Source: Pseudisothecium myosuroides (taxonomy: Eukaryota > Streptophyta > Bryopsida > Hypnales > Lembophyllaceae). From it: DNA of 64,000 bases. The first letter of the stretch is position 1, and each line of letters starts with the position of its first letter. This document shows, one piece after another, positions 10,989-18,843 of the stretch. The notes beneath the pieces were generated by a model that saw nothing but the letters and a program-made list of their open reading frames with translations, searched no databases and was not told where the DNA came from. The DNA is taken from NCBI GenBank assembly GCA_951799445.1, contig OX637293.1, positions 11,222,001 through 11,286,000 on the forward strand, written 5' to 3'. A program made the translations under genes and the position numbers.

Positions 10989-11921
10989 GTGGTATGTCAG
11001 CACCTTGGAGAGCCAATTGTAGCAGATGCTGCAGCTCTTGGTTCTTATGCCCATCGTTTACGGTGGAAGTGGACCAATTTGGCTCATATGTCAGGGGTTT
11101 CAACGGCATTACATTGCATCCATCGTCCAAAGGGTAGACACCTTGATGACATCTTAGAGGACGGACGATCTACCCAAGCAGTGGTGCAAGAAGATCAGAC
11201 ACCATTGGCTATAGTCAATCGTGTAGGGATGCCTCGATTAGCATTTCCTACTTTGATGAGTTATCCTCGGTCTTTTGCTCTTCGCAATGGCGGACCGGGC
11301 TTAGTGTTTGACAACACCTCTATGAGATTGGAGGAACCATGTGCTACCGAGCGGGAGCGGGCTATGGGTTTTCCTATTAATACTACTAATGGGCCTGGAT
11401 TAACAGAGTCTCAGAGGCGCAACTGCCTTGGACAAGCCATGGACCTCACATCTATGGTTTGGTTTGTTGGAGTATGTTTAGCAGCTCAACAGCACAAGAG
11501 GCATGGCCTTGAAGGCCATCTGGGGGCAGATGCTTCAGGCCAGGGGGCAGAGAGTGTTGTACCTCTAGTGGTTGAAAAGATGGCTACTCCAAATGACAAG
11601 GCATGGCGTGATAGTCAGCAAGCTTGGGGCCAAGTACTTGAGAAGAGAAGAGCCCAATATGCTGTAGAGTGGCTCATAGCAGATGACTTACGAGGACAAC
11701 GTGTTCTAGCAGCATTGGCTCAAGACTTGGGTATGGAAGATGCTAAAGAGAAGTTTAAAACCGTATTTCTCACTAAAGAAAATCCATACATCATCACATC
11801 ACCTCACTCTACAGATGGTATGATTTATGATACAAGTGGAGATGGTTTAGTCGGAATGAAAGAGGGTGAAAATGCATCTATTGTCTTAAACAAGGACAAT
11901 GGTGCAAACTCTTCCAACTAG
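10989..11921 (+). CDS. DNMT3-like cytosine methyltransferase, C-terminal half
   Basis: Same frame as the N-terminal half. The segment opens with GTG, not ATG, so it is a continuation. PIVADAAALGSYAHRLRWKW (residues 9-28) matches the DNMT3 motif VIII region, with an R-x-R at 23-25. LEEPCATERERAMGFP and the following RRNCLGQAMDL match the motif IX/X end of DNMT3-type enzymes. The linear order I-IV-VI-VIII-X is that of DNMT3 and excludes the rearranged plant DRM order. Residues ~175-310 are an extra, unassigned tail. The segment ends at UAG 11919-11921, which sits in a CARYYA readthrough context directly before RT. Together with 10302-10847 it makes a nearly full-length catalytic domain. Confidence 0.88.
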   Translation: MVCQHLGEPIVADAAALGSYAHRLRWKWTNLAHMSGVSTALHCIHRPKGRHLDDILEDGRSTQAVVQEDQTPLAIVNRVGMPRLAFPTLMSYPRSFALRNGGPGLVFDNTSMRLEEPCATERERAMGFPINTTNGPGLTESQRRNCLGQAMDLTSMVWFVGVCLAAQQHKRHGLEGHLGADASGQGAESVVPLVVEKMATPNDKAWRDSQQAWGQVLEKRRAQYAVEWLIADDLRGQRVLAALAQDLGMEDAKEKFKTVFLTKENPYIITSPHSTDGMIYDTSGDGLVGMKEGENASIVLNKDNGANSSN

Positions 11922-11933
11922 CAACCAAAGGTA

Positions 11934-14900
11934 GTGCCAGCACCACTAAAAGGGTCTCAAAAGAAAGAAGTAATCTTACCAATTGATAATGATTGGGAGA
12001 TGGATATAGGTATGGGACTCACTGGTGCAAAGGCACGAAAGGTGCCAGCATTCATTCGCTCGTATAGGGCTTGCTTTGCTTTTAAACTTACTGATTTGGA
12101 GGGTTATAAAGGCAAGCCTGTGAGAATTCAATTGGAAGATGATCATCCAGTGTTTAGACGCCCGTATAGGCTCAGCCTTTCAAAAAGAGACGGGGTCATG
12201 TTGAGGTGTAAAGAACTTTTGGACGCCGGATTGGTAGAACTCTCAGATGGAGAGTATGCATGTGCCACAGTAATGCCAGCAAAGAAAGATATTCTTGGAA
12301 ACTGGACGGAGAAGCGGATGTGTGGAGATTACCGTCCTGTTAATAAGAAAACAAAATCAGATCGATATCCCATGCCAACACCTGAGGAATTATTTGATGC
12401 GGTTGGAAAAGCAAAAGTCTTTAGTACTTTAGACTTGAGGTCAGGGTACCATCAACTACCATTGAGACTGGAAGATAGGGTGAAGACGGCATTTTGGAAA
12501 GTAGATGAAGATGGAAGAGATATGCTTTTCCATTGGAAGTTCTTACCTTTTGGCTTGAAGAATGCTCCGGCAGAGTTCCAACGTGTTATAGATCAAGTTT
12601 TGAAGGGGTTACCATTTGCTCGGTGTTATATAGATGATGTAATTATCTTTAGTAATACACTAGAAGAGCATGTACAACACTTGCAGCAAGTCTTTGAGAG
12701 GCTGCAAACTTGGGGTCTTCGCCTACATCATGGGAAGTGTAAATTCTTTCATGATCAACTACCTTACTTGGGACATATGATTACACCAGGAGGCTTAGGA
12801 GTACAACAGGCGAAGGTGGAAGCTTTGAAGAGGATTCCAATTCCAAAAGATGTGTCAAGGTTGAGAGCCTTTTTGGGACTAGCAAACTATTATCGACGGT
12901 TTGTTCGTGGTTTTAGTCTTTTGGCCAAACCTTTGACCCGATTAACAAGGATTGATCAAGAATGGATGTGGGGTCCTGATCAAGAGAAAGCATTTGAGGC
13001 TTTGAAAGGAGCACTTGGTTCTGCTCCAGTGTTGAGGAGGCTTGATGCTCGACGGCCTTTCCAACTCCATACAGATTGGAGTATGTTGGGGATTGGAGCC
13101 GTATTGACTCAGAAAGATGATGATGGCAAGGAATATGTCATTGCATATGCTTCACGAAGCAATAATGATGCTGAGGCCAAATATTCATCTTATGAAGGAG
13201 AGTGCTTAGCAGTGGTGTGGGCAGTTGCACATTTCCGCCCATACCTTTATGGCCAGATCTTTACACTTGTGACTGATCATCAACCTCTAAAATGGTTGAT
13301 GGAGTCTGATAAACTCACAGGAAAGCTTGCTAGATGGGCCTTACTACTACAAGAGTATGATTTTGACATAGTTCACAAGGCGAGGGTTCAAAACTTGGAT
13401 GCTGATGGCTTGAGTCGTAATCCAAGCCCGTTAGAGGAGGATTTGACTGGTGCTCGATGGCATGGCACATGTGATCAAGAAGCAGTGCCAGGGTGGCATG
13501 CTTCATCTTATTTGGCATGGATGGAGGGGAGATCCAGCCAAGACTTACGAGAGACTGGATTGGATGTTGTTGATGAAGACTTGGATGAAAGTGGACCTCA
13601 AGTTACCACTGATGTATGGAAAGACCAAGGTGTTCTATATCATCTTCAACATGGGGAGTTTCTACCAAATACCACATCTCAAGAAAGAGACCGAGTAATC
13701 CATCGCTTGGCTAGATTTCATTGGGAAGGTGGCCTTATATTTTGTAGATGGCCGGATGGAACAAGGAGGGTTGTTCCGAGGCCTGACCAACGTCTTCAAT
13801 TGATATGTCAAATTCATGAAGAGTTGGGTCATTTTGGAGTACGTTGTACATATTTTATGTTACGTGGTTTGTATTGGTGGATGGGCATGCGACAAGAGGT
13901 AGCAACCTATGTGGGGAGGTGTGAAGTCTGCGATTGGGTTAGATCAAGCTTCAACACTCTAACTCCCCAATTACGACCTTTACCAATCATGGGTTTGGGT
14001 TATAGGTGGAGTCTTGATTTTGCTGGACCATTGACGACCACATCACGAAGTGCCAAATATGTACTTGTGATGGTAGAGCATTTCAGCAAGTGGATTGAGT
14101 TGGTAGCACTTCCACAAAATTCCTCGGAGTTAGTAGCAGCGGCATTCCTTGATCGTGTGTTGGCTAGATTTGGAGCTCCAGCTGAAGTATTGACAGACCA
14201 AGGAAGAGAGTTTCTTGGGGCATTTGAAGAGCTTTGCACTAAAGCTCTAATTGACCACCGTACAACTTCAAGAAACCACCCAGAGGCTGATGGATTAGCA
14301 GAGAGGGTGGTTCAAACAGTTAAGCGTGGTTTGCGCAAGTATGGATTGTTGGCAGGCAATCACAAAGATTGGGATTTGAAGTTGCCATGGATAGCGATGG
14401 ATTATCGCTTTAGTCGACAGGCATCTCTTGCATCTTATAGCCCTTATCAGCTATTGTATGGCAGAGAGCCAATGTTACCGTCGGCGGTGAGGGAGAAATT
14501 GGATCCAGTAGTAGACTTGGATGATCCAAAAATTTGGGCAGAGGTACTACAAGATCGAGCTGAGTATTTCCAGAGGGCCATGCCAATGGCTATGGAGAAT
14601 TTGGCAATAGCGCAACACAGAGATACTCTCAGATATGCGCGCATTAGAAGTGGGGCTTATAGGCCTCAACTTCGACGGTTCAAGGTTGGAGATTACGTGT
14701 ATTTACAACGTGAGGCACCAACAACCTTGGATGTTCGGGCAGGGCGGACCATTTTAAGGGTCAAGGGACTTTTATCTAGTGGAGTTCTTCTTTTGGAAGG
14801 GAAAGATGGACAAGAGTGCAGGGACAACACAAAGAATTGTGCTCCTTGTCATTTGCCAATTGAAGGGACTGTGGATCCAGAGTTGGCAGTAGTTCCACTT

Positions 14901-15053
14901 GGATACAAATGTTTTGTATGTGGAGAAAGCAAGGGTGCTGCGACGATGTTGCTATGTGATTCGTGTCAACGAGGTTGGCACATGGCATGTCTTCGATCGC
15001 CATTGACTTCTCTTCCTGTTGGGCGTTGGACATGTCCTCGTTGTAGAAGATGA
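11934..15053 (+). CDS. Pol: RT, RNase H, integrase and PHD finger
   Basis: This 1039-residue open frame starts after the UAG with no ATG, so it depends on upstream translation. RT: LDLRSGYHQ (166-174), FLPFGLKNAPAEFQR, and catalytic YIDD (232-235), all intact. RNase H: D381, the E421 region and D448. Integrase: HHCC zinc site H628, H633, C663, C666, and DD35E triad D695, D755, E790, all intact. The C-terminus is a canonical PHD finger in place of a chromodomain: C993, C996, C1008, C1011, H1016, C1019, C1034, C1037, with Trp1032 in the usual place. It should copy the element's RNA into DNA and insert it. The PHD finger could bind histone H3 tails and steer insertion. This is the best preserved part of the element. 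Confidence 0.96.
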   Translation: MPAPLKGSQKKEVILPIDNDWEMDIGMGLTGAKARKVPAFIRSYRACFAFKLTDLEGYKGKPVRIQLEDDHPVFRRPYRLSLSKRDGVMLRCKELLDAGLVELSDGEYACATVMPAKKDILGNWTEKRMCGDYRPVNKKTKSDRYPMPTPEELFDAVGKAKVFSTLDLRSGYHQLPLRLEDRVKTAFWKVDEDGRDMLFHWKFLPFGLKNAPAEFQRVIDQVLKGLPFARCYIDDVIIFSNTLEEHVQHLQQVFERLQTWGLRLHHGKCKFFHDQLPYLGHMITPGGLGVQQAKVEALKRIPIPKDVSRLRAFLGLANYYRRFVRGFSLLAKPLTRLTRIDQEWMWGPDQEKAFEALKGALGSAPVLRRLDARRPFQLHTDWSMLGIGAVLTQKDDDGKEYVIAYASRSNNDAEAKYSSYEGECLAVVWAVAHFRPYLYGQIFTLVTDHQPLKWLMESDKLTGKLARWALLLQEYDFDIVHKARVQNLDADGLSRNPSPLEEDLTGARWHGTCDQEAVPGWHASSYLAWMEGRSSQDLRETGLDVVDEDLDESGPQVTTDVWKDQGVLYHLQHGEFLPNTTSQERDRVIHRLARFHWEGGLIFCRWPDGTRRVVPRPDQRLQLICQIHEELGHFGVRCTYFMLRGLYWWMGMRQEVATYVGRCEVCDWVRSSFNTLTPQLRPLPIMGLGYRWSLDFAGPLTTTSRSAKYVLVMVEHFSKWIELVALPQNSSELVAAAFLDRVLARFGAPAEVLTDQGREFLGAFEELCTKALIDHRTTSRNHPEADGLAERVVQTVKRGLRKYGLLAGNHKDWDLKLPWIAMDYRFSRQASLASYSPYQLLYGREPMLPSAVREKLDPVVDLDDPKIWAEVLQDRAEYFQRAMPMAMENLAIAQHRDTLRYARIRSGAYRPQLRRFKVGDYVYLQREAPTTLDVRAGRTILRVKGLLSSGVLLLEGKDGQECRDNTKNCAPCHLPIEGTVDPELAVVPLGYKCFVCGESKGAATMLLCDSCQRGWHMACLRSPLTSLPVGRWTCPRCRR
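14901..15050 (+). other. PHD finger coding region at integrase C-terminus
   Basis: Spacing is C-x2-C-x11-C-x2-C-x4-H-x2-C-x14-C-x2-C with the conserved Trp two residues before the seventh cysteine, which is the C4HC3 PHD signature. Family knowledge: PHD fingers mostly read histone H3 N-terminal tails. A role in target-site choice is inference. Confidence 0.9.
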
Positions 15054-15392
15054 TCAATTGATACTACTTCTTCAAGTGGTTGCTGATGATTTTTCTTATC
15101 AACGGAGGATGCAGTCACTTGGTGACATTTTATGTTGGAGTATGAGTGTTGATTCTTGACATTGAGGCTTGGATGAAGATTTTGTGGAGTCCAACTATGA
15201 CGTTGGAAGCGATTAAGGATGGGACTCAATTGCACCCAGCTTATCCCTTCACTTATGATTGATTCAAGACTCCAAATAGATGGAGGCCTATCAACTATCT
15301 TTTTCAACATGTTGATTGTACAATGAGTGTAGTTGAAGTTATTTCCTTTAATTTCTGTTGCTAGCTGAGTTGCGAGGGCGCTTTACTCAGCT

Positions 15393-15402
15393 AGGGGGGC
15401 AA
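15393..15402 (+). promoter_or_regulatory. Candidate polypurine tract
   Basis: AGGGGGGCAA lies about 340 bp after the pol stop. A Ty3/gypsy plus-strand primer normally abuts the 3' LTR, but the recognisable LTR copy starts 120 bp further on, so either the LTR limit or the structure here is unusual. Confidence 0.5.
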
Positions 15403-15521
15403 TTGGATGGTTGTTCATTCATGCCTTGTTGTTGTGTGGATTTGCTTTTAAGCATGTGTGCATGTTCTAGTGCTTGTAGTTTACGACATCTCTTGTAAAC
15501 GATGTAGAGTGACACGACAGC

Positions 15522-15917
15522 TGTCACGTTATTTGATGACGGGTGGCTAGAAGGCTCTATGGGACTTTACAAAGGTTGATTGTAGACATGGCGTAGCCGA
15601 AATAGCCATATATTGGCCATTGGGGGGCTAAACTAGTGTTTTTAGACTGTTTGAGGTGTGAACGGAGCTGTTTTGGGGTTCCTTTGAGGTGGTTGTAACC
15701 CTAGGCCGCCCCTTTGCTTATTCATTCTCTTCAAGTCTTGTGTGTGAAGCTTTCATGGAGTGTTAGGAGATGGTATACCTTGAAGGTTGTTTGTAGATGA
15801 TGGCGGTGTTGTCAATTTACTAAATCTAAGGTTTCTCCTTGTGTACTTCAATTCTTGTGCAAGACTAGTCCTATTGAGATAAAGAAGAAGCATTTGGGAA
15901 TATTTGAGTAGCTTATT
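15522..15917 (+). repeat. 3' LTR (shared 396-bp part)
   Basis: Matches 6343-6738 except at two positions. It is bracketed by a 13-mer seen twice, 'gagtgacacgaca' at 15507-15519 and 'gagtaacacgaca' at 15918-15930. Together with TGTCAC at 15522 the first gives an inverted GTGACA/TGTCAC pair. Confidence 0.88.
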
Positions 15918-16086
15918 GAGTAACACGACAGAAAGTTAGCCCGTAGGATCAGCGTAGATGTAGATTACTAGAAGTTGGAGGTATTTGGAAGCTTCTTGAG
16001 CAGCTTCTTGAGCAGCTTCCTAGGTTAGAAATGCACTTCTAGGAAGGTGGAAGGCGCTTGGGAGGCACTCCAAGGCTTTGAGAAGG

Positions 16087-16096
16087 TATAAAAGGG
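16087..16096 (+). promoter_or_regulatory. TATA box before 57-bp repeats
   Basis: 'tataaaaggg' lies about 110 bp upstream of the 57-bp repeat array, with a C/T-rich stretch (cccctcctctcactc) just after it, as at plant core promoters. No downstream protein could be assigned. It may be the promoter of an LTR or other mobile element whose body is the repeat at 16495-17600. Confidence 0.45.
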
Positions 16097-16197
16097 CCTC
16101 CCCTCCTCTCACTCTGACACACTTCTTCTTGCTCTGGTGGCGTCCACACTACATTAAGCTCTGGCCCTTTGGGCCAGATTTTTGTTCTTCTGATGTC

Positions 16198-16412
16198 TTT
16201 TGGAGAGACCTTGGGTTGGAACCAAGGCTCTCAAAGTCCGTTTGTAGTCTATCCTTTTGGAGAGACCTTGGGTTGGAACCAAGGCTCTCAAAATCCATTT
16301 GTAGTCTATCCTTTTGGAGAGACCTTGGGTTGGAACCAAGGCTTTCAAAATCTAGTTGTATTCTATCTTTTTCAAGAGGCCTTGGGTTAGAACCAAGGCT
16401 CTCAAGTCCTCG
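16198..16412 (+). repeat. 57-bp tandem repeat with palindromic core
   Basis: Three good units start at 16198, 16255 and 16312, and a diverged fourth starts near 16369. Each contains 'ccttgggttggaaccaagg', in which CCTTGG and CCAAGG are inverted partners. Because 57 is a multiple of 3, frames on both strands stay open through it; I do not regard these as genes. Confidence 0.9.
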
Positions 16413-16494
16413 CATTTATTGGTCCCGTTGGGACGGCGAAGCTTTGAACCCCCCTAAAATGGAAGAACTCTCAAGTCAATTCAGAGTGTTTGGA

Positions 16495-17599
16495 CTAAAA
16501 ATATTCCAAGAACCAGGGGATTAATATTGTAGAGCCTTGTTAGAGGTTTCCAAAACCATCTCACACTTAGGATTTGGAGCTAAAACGAGTGAGATATGGA
16601 GGAATGAAGTTTAGGAGTAATATTGGATGAAATTTAGTACAATTCGTCCAAATGGGACAAGAATAGAAACTTAGGTAGAACCATAAATCTAGACTCCAGA
16701 AGTGAAACAAAAATTAGAATTCAAGTTGTAGGTTAGTAGAAAACCATGGATGAAGTTTGAAGTACCAATTAGCGGTCAAACTTCATCCATTGATAACTCC
16801 TAGTAGGAAGGTCCAATTAGCACGTGTCTTAGCATTTTGGAAAGCTAGAATTAAGAGTTACAAAGAAAAATTAACAAAAATCTAAAAATAGTAATCTGCT
16901 CAGAGTAGCACCAAGCCATATAAGTAGGATAAAGATCAAATAATTATTAAAAGAGGTAATCAAAGAGAAGAATTAGATTTGGAAATAGGTAGAAGGCACT
17001 TAGTAAAGTCCAGAACTAGTTTAACTTAGGAGAAATTCTTAATCATTTAGTAGCAAACAAAGGATGAACTTTGGGTTAGAATATGGATGAAATAAGATAA
17101 ATCTCATCCATCCAAGTCCAAACTTAGAACTTAGGTAGAAGTTGGCAATATAGAGTCAGAGTCAAAAACTTGAAGTAAAATAGAATAGGGAAGGGGTCTA
17201 AATCCAAGGATGAAGTTTGGATAGACTTATAAAAGCTAAAACTTCATCCATCCATAACTCTTGCTAGGAAGGTCGCATAATGTTGAGTTTTATATTTTTG
17301 GAAATGGCATGAAATTTTCTATCTTTATATGTGGATAAATTTAGACTATATCACCTTTCTTTCAAAAACCACCGTGGCCTAGTTGGTACGACCCAATTAG
17401 AGTAAAACTTGCAATTTAAGTTAGTTTTTTTCTTGATTTCTTTAGTTTCTTGCAAACTTGTATATGTTTAGGATTTAGAAAAGATCCATTGCTTGGAAGG
17501 CACAATGGATTTTCGCTAGGCACCCATAGAACGAGAATCAAACCTACAACTCAAGAGCCTGGTTGTGCTCACTTATTTACCGAGGGTGGGTAAATAAGC
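16495..17599 (+). repeat. Diverged non-coding repeat, copy 1
   Basis: Collinear with 36795-37884 at low identity (many matching phrases, many gaps). Shared landmarks: 'ggatgaagttt' paired with 'aaacttcatcc' about 20-30 bp later, followed by 'ataactc..gctag.aaggtc'; 'gcttggaaggcacaatg'; and a terminal hairpin 'cttatttacc...gggtaaataag'. There is no coding capacity. It could be an old solo LTR or another non-autonomous element. I did not find the CTRR end of a Helitron after the hairpin. Confidence 0.6.
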
Positions 17600-17992
17600 C
17601 TCCTCCATAAGCGTAGTCGCAGTTGCGGCAGGGCCTAATAGATCGTCCGTGTTGTTGATAAGGCCTACTCTTGAAAGACCGAAATCTGTAAGCTGCACAT
17701 TATTTGCAGTAATTGCGTTGTGAGAACATGCACAAGAGAGTCATAGAATCAATAAAAAGTACATAATGAAGAAAGTGTATTCTTGAGGCTATTACTTGTC
17801 CTACTCTAGAGACAGAGATAGCAACCCAAACTTAGAACAGATATCGAAAGTTACAAAGAATGTCTGTGGACGCATCCAAGCCGATTTAGTTCACTCTTTT
17901 CCTTTTAGAAATCTGACGAACGTACTTGGAGCTTCTGAACTGAAACGGTGACCACTTAGGTACGAGGTCTCCCACAGTATAGAAAGAGAAGG
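17600..17992 (+). repeat. 393-bp duplicated block, copy 2
   Basis: Near-identical to 4796-5188. It lies exactly between the end of the diverged repeat and the first exon-like stretch of the broken gene downstream, so it may be a mobile or segmentally copied unit that removed that gene's 5' part. Confidence 0.88.
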
Positions 17993-18843
17993 CTGAGGCT
18001 TTTGGTAGTGCGCACAAGGAGAGGGTTGAATCTGAGGTCAATGCCTGGCTACTATCGGAAATCCGCAAGGCTGAAGCACGGGCTGCAACTGTTGAGGTTT
18101 TCTTTCAGGACTTTTTATTTCTTAATTTGTTGCTTTGTCAATGAATGAATTATTCTCAACCTTGGCTTTTCTCTGAATCCAAGTTGGTGAGTTTGCATTA
18201 TCAAACTTGATTGCTCGATGCTTTAGGCTTGGAATAGCTATTGATCTAGCTCTTTGGGATGAGATGCAGTCAAAGGTTGAGCAAAAGAAGATGAAGGATG
18301 AAGCAAAAGCTACTGAGCTCAAAAAGCGTGAGGAGGCAAAGGCGGAGCAATCTATCCGCAATGCCGAGGTAGATTTTGTTGTTTCCAATTTTAGTTTCAG
18401 AATAATAATAATCAGTTTTAAACATTGTCATGTTGATTGTTTTGTGAGTATGCATTGTTTGCGTATATTTTTGAGCTTGTTACAACAACTATGCAGGTTA
18501 AAGCCGATAAGATTGTCGCAAGTGCCAAGGAAGGAGGCAGTAAGAATGAGTGCACGTGCCAAAGAAGAATGTGAGAAATTTATCGTTGATTCACACACTC
18601 AAGCTGAGCGGGTATAGCAACCATCATCTAATTTTTTGGTGTTCTGGTGCATTCGAATGAAGCGGAGAATCCCTTCCAAAGTGTAGATAGCTGAGCAAGC
18701 GGAGGTTCAAAAACGGGAACCTGCCGAGTTGAAGGACAAAGCTGAGTAGTTGAAGCTTTTGGATGAACTGCCATTTTATGAGAAGGATAAGCAGGGGTTG
18801 GGCACGAAAGTGAAGAATGTTCTGACCTGCCACCATGGATTAT
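17993..18843 (+). pseudogene. Broken coiled-coil protein gene (remorin-like at best)
   Basis: Exon-like pieces are separated by GT-AG gaps. 17993-18097 reads AFGSAHKERVESEVNAWLL and then a Lys/Glu/Ala-rich helix. About 18238-18369 reads AIDLALWDEMQSKVEQKKMK and then KREEAKAEQS. 18497-18610 and about 18689-18840 continue the same charged, Ala-rich pattern. The first intron starts just after a GAG codon near 18097, and a clear acceptor 'ctatgcag' lies before 18497. A frameshift around 18530 and an in-frame TAG near 18747 break it. The style (alternating Lys/Glu helices, Trp-containing NAWLL) recalls the C-terminal region of remorins, plasma-membrane raft proteins of plants, but I am not sure. 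The 5' end is missing next to the 393-bp duplication. Confidence 0.45.

Larger units (their letters stand above)
6343..15930 (+). mobile_element. Ty3/gypsy LTR retrotransposon with DNMT and PHD domains
   Basis: Two 396-bp direct repeats (6343-6738 and 15522-15917) flank one coding frame that gives, in order, Gag, zinc knuckle, aspartic protease, cytosine methyltransferase, RT, RNase H, integrase and PHD finger. RT before integrase defines Ty3/gypsy. The repeats differ at 2 of 396 positions (6498/15677 and 6706/15885), so the insertion is young. A 4-bp 'gaaa' lies just outside both proposed ends. The exact LTR limits are uncertain: 13 bp beyond the right repeat are absent from the left one, and a polypurine-like run (about 15393-15402) sits 120 bp before the right repeat instead of touching it. 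All coding blocks share frame 0, broken by stops at 8532, 10296, 10845, 10968 and 11919. Confidence 0.93.

Noticed and set aside
10302..11921. Independent host methyltransferase gene interrupted by the element
   Set aside because: It shares frame 0 with Gag-PR before it and RT after it, has no introns and no own promoter, and lies between domains of one polyprotein.
16078..16524. Proteins with 19-residue repeats on both strands over the 57-bp array
   Set aside because: A 57-bp period keeps several frames open at once on both strands. Flanks lack start, splice or domain support.
16495..17599. Helitron, because of the terminal hairpin
   Set aside because: No CTRR terminus follows the hairpin, no TC start was seen, and there is no Rep/helicase coding region.
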